Assembly: GCA_945607605.1 (NCBI GenBank)
Contig: CALYZE010000011.1
Location: 1 to 50,283, forward strand
From: an uncultured Bacteroides sp.
GTDB lineage: Bacteria > Bacteroidota > Bacteroidia > Bacteroidales > Bacteroidaceae
Direction: 5' to 3'
DNA: 50,283 bases
Position numbers and translations under genes: made by a program. How positions within the stretch are numbered: the stretch's first letter is position 1; each line of letters begins with the position of its first letter. This document shows, one piece after another, positions 44,201 to 50,283 of the stretch. The notes below the pieces were generated by a model. That model was not told the DNA's origin, did no database searches, and saw nothing but the letters and a program-made list of their open reading frames with translations.

Positions 44201-44682
44201 GAAAGGCGGGCGATATCACTGATGCTACGGTTTACCGTAGGAATCTGCGACATTTGTGCAGAGTTGATATTGGTCGTAGCTCCGGTCTTTTCAGCAGTAA
44301 ACTTCGTCTTCAGACCCGTAACCACTACTTCGCTCAGCAGTTCTGAAGACTCTTTCATCTCTATATTGAGATTGTAAATCTCACCAAGTTGGAGGGTGAT
44401 GTCTTTATAAATCACTGTTTGGTAGCCTATGTACGAAACAGTAACCTTGTAAGGACCTCCGGTACGCATTCCTTGAATAGAATAACGTCCGTCAACATTG
44501 GTCACAGCACCATAACGAGACCCGGAAGGTTCGTGTAGCACTTGAATGGTAGCACCAATAATGGGTTCATGGCCTGCATCGGTAATCTTACCTCCCATCG
44601 AAGAAGTAGTGACCTGTGCATTGATGCCCACAGCCGCCAACAGCAGCATAATCGTGAATACAACTCTTACTCTTTTTAACAT
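41275..44682 (-). CDS. Large Oar-like TonB-dependent receptor
   Basis: An 1135-residue outer-membrane receptor: signal peptide (1-22), CarboxypepD_reg-like domain (about 26-112, GGKITDAGHEPIIGATIQV), plug domain (about 118-240, with SELLSEVVVTG and INSAQMSQIPTVNRSISD) and a long barrel ending LQVGIRYIFN. The plug contains the Oar-type block FTIDGANFNNNFGLSSALPGG. There is no SusD gene beside it, so it is not a classical glycan-importing SusCD pair; Oar proteins elsewhere have roles in cell-surface function and protein or peptide transport. It is transcribed from its own promoter box and is divergent from the HTCS regulator. Confidence 0.92.
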   Translation of the reverse strand: MLKRVRVVFTIMLLLAAVGINAQVTTSSMGGKITDAGHEPIIGATIQVLHEPSGSRYGAVTNVDGRYSIQGMRTGGPYKVTVSYIGYQTVIYKDITLQLGEIYNLNIEMKESSELLSEVVVTGLKTKFTAEKTGATTNINSAQMSQIPTVNRSISDIARLSPYANGMSFAGGDGRSTNFTIDGANFNNNFGLSSALPGGGSPISMDAIEEVQVVIAPFDVRQTNFIGGGINAITKSGTNTFKGTAYAFYRNQDMRGNRINGEDLGARADESKTTYGFTLGGPIIKNKLFFFVNYEKEKTPGEVIKYRARDAGQEVKGMVSRTLKSDMDKVYNHLKDKYGYDAGSYNSFPADEENSKILARLDWNITDRHRLSLRYNNTKNTAWNAPNGNSMDGGKNARLNNTYRVGTQSMSFSNSMYSMDNKVQSWAADLNSRFTDKLSNQLLFTFTNIEDMRGTNSSPFPFIDIMYGKDEEGNQILEPYMSAGYELFTYNNGVKNKVTNITDNFTFFTGNHKLTAGFSYEHQFANNAYMRNGTGYYRYSSVDDFLNGAAPETFSLTYGFNGVTNPNAQVTFNQLGLYAQDEWNLRNNFKLTYGVRFDNLMFDNDDLQRNDAIYELDFDGQHIDTGKWPKSKWQISPRVGFVWDVFNDKSLKVRGGTGVFTGRLPLVFFTNMPTNASMVQNSQVFGTNYENGIATSHDSRLDQLAGGMITDMNQIIEKFNLPTTIDKHVAGSKISGVAKDFKMPQVWKSSIAVDYQVPVSFPLTVTGEFMFTKNVNAVTMNNINVKNTEEWKYNKLTTTKGPDGKDVTTTEVLHTGLQRFNGADNRMIYSYSLYNNPDKNVKYAGDFVRYNGKNAVVLDNTSKGYGYTANITVNAQPVDNLGMMFAYTHTESNELSGLPGNDPISTWQGLNTIDGSNFSTVQRSQYVVPDKVIASVSYYIPFRHKGLLRGTHLNLFYAGYSTGGYSFCYTNDMNGDGINNDLMYIPKNDSEIKFKSEEDRVAFWKFVEQDSYLKNHKGQYAEAYSARTPWVHRFDFRLLEDFEFKVGKTKHNFQLSFDIMNIGNLINSKWGISKTNAVSNNSRVLKYEGVTSATDLTPVFSMYKVNGEYPTKTYETYQNYSECWKLQVGIRYIFN

Positions 44683-44731
44683 AATTCCTTTTAATTAGTT
44701 CTTTATAATGTTATATTTATCAAAGCATGGG

Positions 44732-44739
44732 CAAAGATA
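44732..44739 (-). promoter_or_regulatory. -7 promoter box for the Oar-like receptor gene
   Basis: Reads TATCTTTG on the minus strand (TAnnTTTG), with TTG 17 bases upstream as a fitting -33 element. It lies 49 bases before the ATG at 44682. Confidence 0.65.
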
Positions 44740-45002
44740 AACAAAAAACCATAATACAACGTTACATTCCGGTTACATTTTTTAAGGATTAACCTAAATT
44801 TATTCTGAAAAGGAATGGAATAGGAAGGAGAAGGGTTGAGAAGTCATTCGCTTCTCTTTTTTTGAGAAAGAAACGGCAGGTTTGAAATAGAAAGAGTCCT
44901 AATTACGGAAGAGAGGACAGCCACTTTACAAGAGCAGAAAGATTTGATAAGACAAGCATAGAAACGTTTACTAAGACCAGACTAAAACCTGTTTCTTATA
45001 AG

Positions 45003-45102
45003 AAGAAAGTCTGTTCGCAGCCTGAGAATATCTATCCGCAAGTTGGGAACAGACATTCCCACTGTGCGAACAAGTATTCCAAAGCTGCGAACAGACTTTC
45101 TT
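45003..45102. repeat. 19-bp inverted repeat enclosing a 4 x 21 bp array
   Basis: Perfect 19-base arms at 45003-45021 and 45084-45102, separated by 62 bases. Between and partly within the arms, four degenerate 21-bp units occupy 45010-45093. The minus-strand translation shows the units as CSQLWNT, CSHSGNV, CSQLADR and YSQAANR. The unit consensus contains TGCGAACA. The transcript could fold into a long hairpin. Confidence 0.8.
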
Positions 45103-45121
45103 TAACTTCCGGAAGAGATTA

Positions 45122-45181
45122 TTTGTTAACCTTGGATTAAACCTTAATATCCTCAATGTATTTTATACCAAGGTTAACAAA
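45122..45181. repeat. 14-bp perfect inverted repeat upstream of the HTCS gene
   Basis: Arms at 45122-45135 and 45168-45181 with a 32-base AT-rich spacer; each arm contains GTTAACCTTGG or its complement. Centre-to-centre spacing is 46 bases, consistent with either a regulator binding site or a hairpin. No U-tract adjoins it. Confidence 0.75.
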
Positions 45182-45721
45182 GCCTCTAACAGTCAGTATT
45201 AAGAACTAAGTAAATACTAGGAGTAGACATTGTTCATATAAGTACAGATAATGACCTTTAGTGTCAGGGGATGATAAGGGCAACTTCCTGCTAATTTATA
45301 AGATTTCTTGAAGCTGTCCAAGTTGAGAGTGTTAACAACGACGTTGACAATCCGGAGAGAGTAACTCTTCGAAATATTTACATTAATCTTTTAAGAAAAA
45401 AGAACTGTTTGATTGGGAATATAGGAATGACGATAGAGCTTTATTATAATTTATCAACTTATGTCTCAAGTCATAAAAACGTTGGGCAATAACAAACCCC
45501 AGGCTGGAAAGTCGGGAGGTTTAAAAAGAAGATATGCCAGTTTTACATATCCCTTTTGTAACAAGGACGCCTCACCAACCTCATGTATATATTCCAGAAA
45601 CATCTTTCTATGTTATAATATAAAGATGCTATTATGCCCTTTTTGTAATTTTCACCTGGTTTTATTAGGAGAATTCTTTTGTTTTGAATTCCTTTGTAAA
45701 AAGAAAACCAACGAACGAAAC

Positions 45722-48700
45722 ATGAAAAGCACATTACTCACTTTATTCTTTTTTCTAAGCATTGTTAGTTATGGCCAATCCTATAAGCTATATACAACCG
45801 ACAAAGAGCTATCCAGTAGCTTAATCAATAAAATATATCAGGATCGAAACGGTATGATATGGGTAGCCACTGAAGATGGATTGAACCGTTACGATGGAGT
45901 AAAATTCACCATCTATAAACACGAAGAAGGAAACAAGCACTCTTTATGTCATAACTATGTTCGTACTTTATTTGAAGACAGCAAAGGAAATATGATTATA
46001 GGTACATACAACGGGCTTCAGTTATATGACCCGGCGACCGATAGCTTCAGTTTGCAAGCCAAGTGGAATGATGGAACAACCTTTGACAGTAGCATAGTCA
46101 GCATCCTGGAACGAAAAAATGGCGAGATATGGATTTCTGGAAGCGATTTGTGTAAAGTACAGATTAAAGAGGATAAACTCACCGTTCATAAACTTAACCT
46201 ACCTATCCCAACAACCCTGACAGACTGCATGATTGAAGACAGCCACCAAAATATCTGGATGAGTAAAGGAGAGGGAGGTATTTACCGTCTTACCCCAAAC
46301 AATAAAGCCATACACTATCTGGAACAGGAAAAAGAGATCACTGTCATCAGTTTTTGCGAAGATAATAATGGTACTATTTATGCAGGTACTATAAGTAACG
46401 GATTGTATGTATATGACAGAAATAAAGACCGCTTTATCCCAATAAATCATAAAGAAAAATCCAACTTATCTATTAAAGTACTCTACACAGACAATCAAAA
46501 CAAACTTTTCATCGGTACAGACGGAAATGGTTTGAAGACTTACCATAACAAACTTGGTCAATTGACCGACTACTCTTTTGAAAACAACTATTTTGATTTC
46601 AGAAGTTCCAAAGTACATTCCATTTTACTGGATAATGTCGGTAATTTATGGTTAGCCATCTACCAAAAAGGGGTCATGATGATCCCGGTTCAGTCCAATA
46701 ATTTTAAATACATCGGCTACAAATCTATCAACAACAATATTATTGGTTCTAGTTGCATTACTTCACTCCATCGTGATCATAAAGGCATCTTATGGGTGGG
46801 GACTGACAATGATGGAATATACGGCATCACTATAGATGGTGAAAAAAGAGTGCATTACTCTCCCTCCGATAATCAAGATTCCGCTCCTTCTACGGTATTC
46901 GGACTATATGAAGACTCTGACAATAATCTGTGGTTCGGTTCGTTTACCAATGGATTGGGCAGACTAAACAAAGAGACAGGCCGATGCAACTACCTAAATA
47001 ACGTACTGGATATAAGAGGAAAACCAGCACAGCGGGTATATGATTTTGCAGAAGACAACAGCAAAAGGCTTTGGATTGCAACAATGGGAACAGGGCTCTT
47101 CTATTATGATCTGAAAGCAAACCACCCAACCTACAACGAAAAATTAAATAAGCAACTTAATGAATGGATTAGTTGTCTACTCTATGCTCATAATAACAAA
47201 CTCTATGCTGGAACCTATGATGGTGTATACTGCATAGAACTGGATAGTCAGGATTTTAAAGTAAATAAATTACTGTCACGGCATATCATCCTCTCTTTTC
47301 ATGAAGACAAAAAAGGTATCATCTGGATAGGTAGTGCCGAAGGGTTGCTTAGTTGGAATCCTCAGACAAAAGTTCTTTCAACATATACTACCAAAGATGG
47401 TTTACCCAGCAATACCATATATGCCATCCAAGGAGACGAACAGGGTAATCTCTGGATAAGTACCAACGCCGGGATGTCTTACTTTCATCCCGAAGAACAT
47501 AAGTTCGTAAACTATTATGTAGGCGACGGGTTACAAGGAAATGAATTCAGCAAAAATGCTTCGTTCAAAGATGCTAACGGCACAATTTGGTTTGGAGGCA
47601 TGCATGGCATAACTTACTTCAACCCACATGATATCACCAATCCTGCTCAGAAATGGAATGTACGTATCACTGATTTCTATCTACATAACAAACCAGTGAG
47701 GAAAGATGAACGGGGTATTATCGACTGTGCAGTGTTCAATGCAGAAAAATTCCACCTGTCATACAAAGATAATGCTTTCAGTATTGAGTTCTCCACTGTC
47801 AAACTGAATAGTCCGGAGCGCATAACTTATCTTTATGCAATGGACAATGATTCCTGGATCAGTCTGCCCGAAGGAAGCAACCGCGTATCTTTCAGTAATA
47901 TGACACCGGGAACTCACCGGTTCCGGATCAAGGCGATGGATTACATGATAGAGTCTGAAATAAAAGAGATAACTATCATCATCAGTCCACCTTGGTGGAG
48001 TACATGGTGGGCAAAATCAGGTTATTTCCTATTGATATTGTTAGCCGTTTGGGCAGTCATCATACAAATACGCCACCGCTATCGCAGCCGTCAGGAAATG
48101 ATGCAACACATCCATGCAGAAGAAATCAATGAAGCCAAATTACAATTCTTCATCAATGTCTCTCACGAGATTCGCACCCCAATGACACTCATCATCAGCC
48201 CATTACAAAAACTAATGGCCAATGAAACTGATGCTTTTCGGCAAAAGACCTACCGAACCATCTATAGAAATGCGGAACGCATTCTGCAATTGATTAATCA
48301 ATTAATGGATATCCGCAAAATAGACAAAGGACAAATGTCTCTATTATTCCGTCAAACGGATATGGTAGGTTATCTGAATGAGTTGTGTGATACATTCTCA
48401 CAGCAAGTTACCCAGAAAAAGTTTGATCTGCAATTCCACCATGAAGCATTGCCCGAACTGAGTGTATGGATAGACACTACTAATTTCGACAAGATTATAT
48501 TAAATATTCTCTCCAATGCTATCAAATTCACTCCTGAAGAAGGGACTATAAGCATTTGCCTCAATACTGGCACAGATAACAGTATCTCCACTCCACTCCA
48601 CCATTATGTCGAAATAATCATCACTGACAATGGAATAGGTATTGATCCCAAAGAAACAGAACGTATCTTTGAACGTTTCTATCAAATACGTAATAATCAG

Positions 48701-49732
48701 AACAATTCGAATGTAGGTACAGGCATCGGCCTGCACCTCACACGCTCTTTAGTAGAACTGCATTATGGGAATATCCATGCTGAAAGTAATCCAAACGGTA
48801 TAGGCAGTCGCTTCATCATACGCTTGCCAATGGGGTGTGAGCATCTTCGTCCAAAAGAAATAGATTCAAACAATTTGTCCATGCCCATCTATACACAAGC
48901 AATGCCTGTCCCACTACTCTCAAAAATCGAAAATGAGGAAACTACAAAAATGCGAAGTAAGACTAAATATCGCGTACTCATTGTAGAGGATGATGAGGAA
49001 ATACGAAATTATATCAGCCAGGAGCTATCTGCCGATTATCACATACTGGAAAGTTGTAACGGAAAAGAAGCTATGGATATCATATTTAAACGTACACCGG
49101 ACTTGGTGATTAGCGATGTAATGATGCCTGAAATGGATGGATTGACCTTATGCCGGAAAATCAAACAAAATGTACACTTGAATCATCTCCCCATCATCCT
49201 GCTTACAGCAAAAACTCGTGAGGAGGATAATATAGAAGGATTGGAAACAGGGGCAGACGCATACCTTACTAAGCCATTCAATATAGAAATTCTTCGGAAG
49301 ATTACTGCTAATCTTATCCGCAACCGTGAAAGATTGCGTAATACCTTCAGCGGACAACAGATACAGGAGGAGAAGCTGCATAAGATAGAAGCACAGTCAC
49401 CTGACGACAAGCTAATGGAACGTATTATGCGGGTAATAAACACCAATTTGAGCAACTCGAAATTGACCGTTGAAATGATTTCAGCAGAAGTAGGCATTAG
49501 TCGTGTACATCTACATCGGAAACTAAAAGAACTGACCAATCAAACAACCCGGGACTTTATTCGTAATGCAAGATTAAAACAAGCCGCTGCCCTCCTGTCC
49601 AAAAAGCGATATACAGTGGCAGAAGTTGCAGAGCTGACTGGTTTCAGTAATCCGAATAATTTTTCAACTGCATTTAAAGAGCTGTATGGCATACCGCCTA
49701 CTGCGTATATGGAGGAACATCTGAAGAAATGA
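45722..49732 (+). CDS. Hybrid two-component system regulator (HTCS)
   Basis: One-protein sensor-kinase-response regulator of 1336 residues, the typical controller of polysaccharide utilisation loci in Bacteroides. Order: signal peptide (1-18); periplasmic beta-propeller repeats (about 20-690), seen as recurrent segments such as DRNGMIWVATEDGLNRYD, GILWVGTDNDGIYG and GNLWISTNAGMSYF; a Y_Y_Y domain (about 690-755); one membrane helix (about 765-785); HisKA with His815 in SHEIRTPM; HATPase with NILSNAIKFTPEEG and GTGIGLHL; a receiver with intact Asp1132 in VISDVMMPEMDG; and an AraC-type HTH ending YGIPPTAYMEEHLKK. The frame is open for 87 codons upstream, but the signal peptide fixes the ATG at 45722. 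The adjacent GH43-like gene suggests a xylan- or arabinan-type ligand. Confidence 0.95.
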   Translation: MKSTLLTLFFFLSIVSYGQSYKLYTTDKELSSSLINKIYQDRNGMIWVATEDGLNRYDGVKFTIYKHEEGNKHSLCHNYVRTLFEDSKGNMIIGTYNGLQLYDPATDSFSLQAKWNDGTTFDSSIVSILERKNGEIWISGSDLCKVQIKEDKLTVHKLNLPIPTTLTDCMIEDSHQNIWMSKGEGGIYRLTPNNKAIHYLEQEKEITVISFCEDNNGTIYAGTISNGLYVYDRNKDRFIPINHKEKSNLSIKVLYTDNQNKLFIGTDGNGLKTYHNKLGQLTDYSFENNYFDFRSSKVHSILLDNVGNLWLAIYQKGVMMIPVQSNNFKYIGYKSINNNIIGSSCITSLHRDHKGILWVGTDNDGIYGITIDGEKRVHYSPSDNQDSAPSTVFGLYEDSDNNLWFGSFTNGLGRLNKETGRCNYLNNVLDIRGKPAQRVYDFAEDNSKRLWIATMGTGLFYYDLKANHPTYNEKLNKQLNEWISCLLYAHNNKLYAGTYDGVYCIELDSQDFKVNKLLSRHIILSFHEDKKGIIWIGSAEGLLSWNPQTKVLSTYTTKDGLPSNTIYAIQGDEQGNLWISTNAGMSYFHPEEHKFVNYYVGDGLQGNEFSKNASFKDANGTIWFGGMHGITYFNPHDITNPAQKWNVRITDFYLHNKPVRKDERGIIDCAVFNAEKFHLSYKDNAFSIEFSTVKLNSPERITYLYAMDNDSWISLPEGSNRVSFSNMTPGTHRFRIKAMDYMIESEIKEITIIISPPWWSTWWAKSGYFLLILLAVWAVIIQIRHRYRSRQEMMQHIHAEEINEAKLQFFINVSHEIRTPMTLIISPLQKLMANETDAFRQKTYRTIYRNAERILQLINQLMDIRKIDKGQMSLLFRQTDMVGYLNELCDTFSQQVTQKKFDLQFHHEALPELSVWIDTTNFDKIILNILSNAIKFTPEEGTISICLNTGTDNSISTPLHHYVEIIITDNGIGIDPKETERIFERFYQIRNNQNNSNVGTGIGLHLTRSLVELHYGNIHAESNPNGIGSRFIIRLPMGCEHLRPKEIDSNNLSMPIYTQAMPVPLLSKIENEETTKMRSKTKYRVLIVEDDEEIRNYISQELSADYHILESCNGKEAMDIIFKRTPDLVISDVMMPEMDGLTLCRKIKQNVHLNHLPIILLTAKTREEDNIEGLETGADAYLTKPFNIEILRKITANLIRNRERLRNTFSGQQIQEEKLHKIEAQSPDDKLMERIMRVINTNLSNSKLTVEMISAEVGISRVHLHRKLKELTNQTTRDFIRNARLKQAAALLSKKRYTVAEVAELTGFSNPNNFSTAFKELYGIPPTAYMEEHLKK

Positions 49733-49890
49733 AAACAAAGATATCTTTCAGCCTGTGTTAACCTCAATGGTATCAGCTTACCTATCAACTTGTTATATAA
49801 TACAAAAGAGGATGATATTTATATCGGTACTATAGAAAAAAGAGGAAGCTGATAATTTCGACTGGTTTGAGTATAAGACAACTAATAAAA
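49733..49890. other. Short stretch between the HTCS stop and the terminator
   Basis: In frame with the HTCS stop, the sequence stays open for about 38 further codons, including segments that read GISLPINLLYNTKEDD, before another stop. It has no start codon or ribosome-binding site of its own. It may be a chance open frame or a decayed gene fragment. Confidence 0.3.
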
Positions 49891-49928
49891 ATGTGGTAGA
49901 TGTACCTTTTTGAGTGCATCTACCACAT
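49885..49928. terminator. Bidirectional terminator between the HTCS and GH43-like genes
   Basis: Perfect 12-base arms (49891-49902 and 49917-49928) with a 14-base loop. On the minus strand the stem is followed by a T-run (49890-49886), which fits termination of the GH43-like gene. Confidence 0.82.
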
Positions 49929-49951
49929 AATCTTTTCACCTTGACTAAAAC

Positions 49952-50283
49952 CTACCTTTTATACTCAAAAGAGTCTACGTCTATATATCCTCCAATATAC
50001 TTCGTAGCATAATTAAAGATTGCGAACTTTGTACCCATAAATAATTTACGGTAGTCGAATATCATCTTGAAATCTGTGCCTATCTTCTTCCAGTCCTTCC
50101 TATCGAAGCTATAGTAGAAAGAAGCCATATCTCTATTCAACCGAAAGTCACAGTCTATACGCAAATATACCATATTCCGGTTTAGTTCCACTCTCTCTTT
50201 TTCCTCTGTCTCCACATTCAGGATTGCCTTATCCGAATTACGTAAATCAACCACATTAGTCGACATGGTAAGGTATTTTTTAT
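49952..50283 (-). CDS. GH43-type glycosidase, C-terminal part (5' end outside window)
   Basis: The frame is open to the right edge (codons KKYLT precede the first visible Met), so only the last 110 or so residues are seen. Segments VYLRIDCDF, ASFYYSFDRKDWKKIG, FMGTKFAIFNYAT and GGYIDVDSFEYKR match the C-terminal beta-sandwich that follows the five-bladed propeller in GH43 beta-xylosidases and arabinofuranosidases. The catalytic domain lies outside the window. The neighbouring HTCS regulator supports a polysaccharide utilisation locus. Specificity, xylan or arabinan side chains, cannot be judged from this part. Confidence 0.75.
   Translation of the reverse strand, partial: KKYLTMSTNVVDLRNSDKAILNVETEEKERVELNRNMVYLRIDCDFRLNRDMASFYYSFDRKDWKKIGTDFKMIFDYRKLFMGTKFAIFNYATKYIGGYIDVDSFEYKR

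Larger units (their letters stand above)
44740..45721. other. Gene-poor repeat-bearing intergenic region
   Basis: About 1 kb between the Oar-like and HTCS genes without a convincing gene. It holds a 21-bp degenerate tandem array inside a 19-bp inverted repeat (45003-45102) and a separate 14-bp inverted repeat (45122-45181). A frame of roughly 70 codons from about 45296 has no good start and ends before the HTCS gene. The frame open from 45461 into the HTCS gene precedes that protein's signal peptide, so it is treated as non-coding. A 61-codon minus-strand frame (44971-45156) merely translates the tandem array. Confidence 0.6.

Noticed and set aside
44971-45156. Sixty-one-codon minus-strand frame with a Cys/Ser heptad pattern.
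   Set aside because: It is explained by translation of the 21-bp tandem array; there is no ribosome-binding site or promoter for it.
45461-45721. N-terminal extension of the HTCS reading frame to an ATG at 45461.
   Set aside because: The extension lacks domain character, and the ATG at 45722 begins a clean signal peptide followed directly by propeller repeats.

Overview
The window looks like chromosomal DNA of a gut Bacteroides (or close Bacteroidales relative). The evidence is the recurring TAnnTTTG -7 promoter boxes, a full Na+-translocating NADH:quinone reductase operon, TonB-dependent receptors with CarboxypepD_reg-like N-terminal domains, DUF5686 and HYC_CC_PP-type proteins, and a hybrid two-component system (HTCS) beside a glycoside hydrolase. 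Most of it is ordinary core genome. No rRNA, tRNA, CRISPR array, insertion sequence or prophage was recognised.

Layout. 1-1.74 kb: 3' end of a HipA-like kinase, convergent with lipB, and an AraC-type regulator divergent from lipB. 1.74-4.88 kb (minus): a putative metal-handling trio of HMA-domain protein, TonB-dependent receptor and Cys-rich HYC_CC_PP-like protein. 5.0-10.1 kb (plus): DUF3298-type lipoprotein, rsmG, a metallo-beta-lactamase-fold hydrolase and gcvP. 10.2-13.2 kb (minus): a probable HpaII-family restriction-endonuclease homologue with no methyltransferase, a YigZ-family protein, a decayed MATE transporter and an FKBP isomerase. 13.3-16.6 kb (minus): DUF1015 protein, a serA-like dehydrogenase and serC. 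16.8-18.2 kb: a DbpA-like DEAD-box helicase. 18.3-24.2 kb (minus): nqrABCDEF. 24.3-27.1 kb: a secreted PepC-like peptidase divergent from a BamA/TamA-family barrel. 27.2-31.1 kb (plus): a family 2 glycosyltransferase and a hybrid histidine kinase. 31.2-33.8 kb (minus): a carboxyltransferase-like protein and a TRIC/UPF0126 channel. 33.9-41.2 kb (plus): a WecB-like protein, a DUF5686 outer-membrane protein, rarA, a D-2-hydroxyacid dehydrogenase and an endonuclease/exonuclease/phosphatase-family protein. 41.3-44.7 kb (minus): a large Oar-like TonB receptor. 44.7-45.7 kb: a gene-poor region rich in repeats. 45.7-49.7 kb (plus): an HTCS regulator. 49.95 kb to the end (minus): the C-terminal part of a probable GH43 enzyme, which suggests the window runs into a xylan or arabinan utilisation locus.

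The clearest common theme is that several genes belong to well-known families but have altered catalytic positions. These are the HpaII-like protein (Arg where Lys is expected), the hybrid kinase receiver (Asn for the phosphoacceptor Asp), the carboxyltransferase-like protein (no biotin Lys, no catalytic Thr), the WecB-like epimerase (Glu and His lost), the SerA-like enzyme (Lys for His) and the helicase (DEFD for DEAD). These residue calls come from aligning remembered family motifs to the translations by eye. The other items of interest are non-coding: a 4 x 21 bp array lying within a 19-bp inverted repeat, followed by a 14-bp inverted repeat upstream of the HTCS gene, and a REP-like palindrome inside the coding sequence of the HMA protein.
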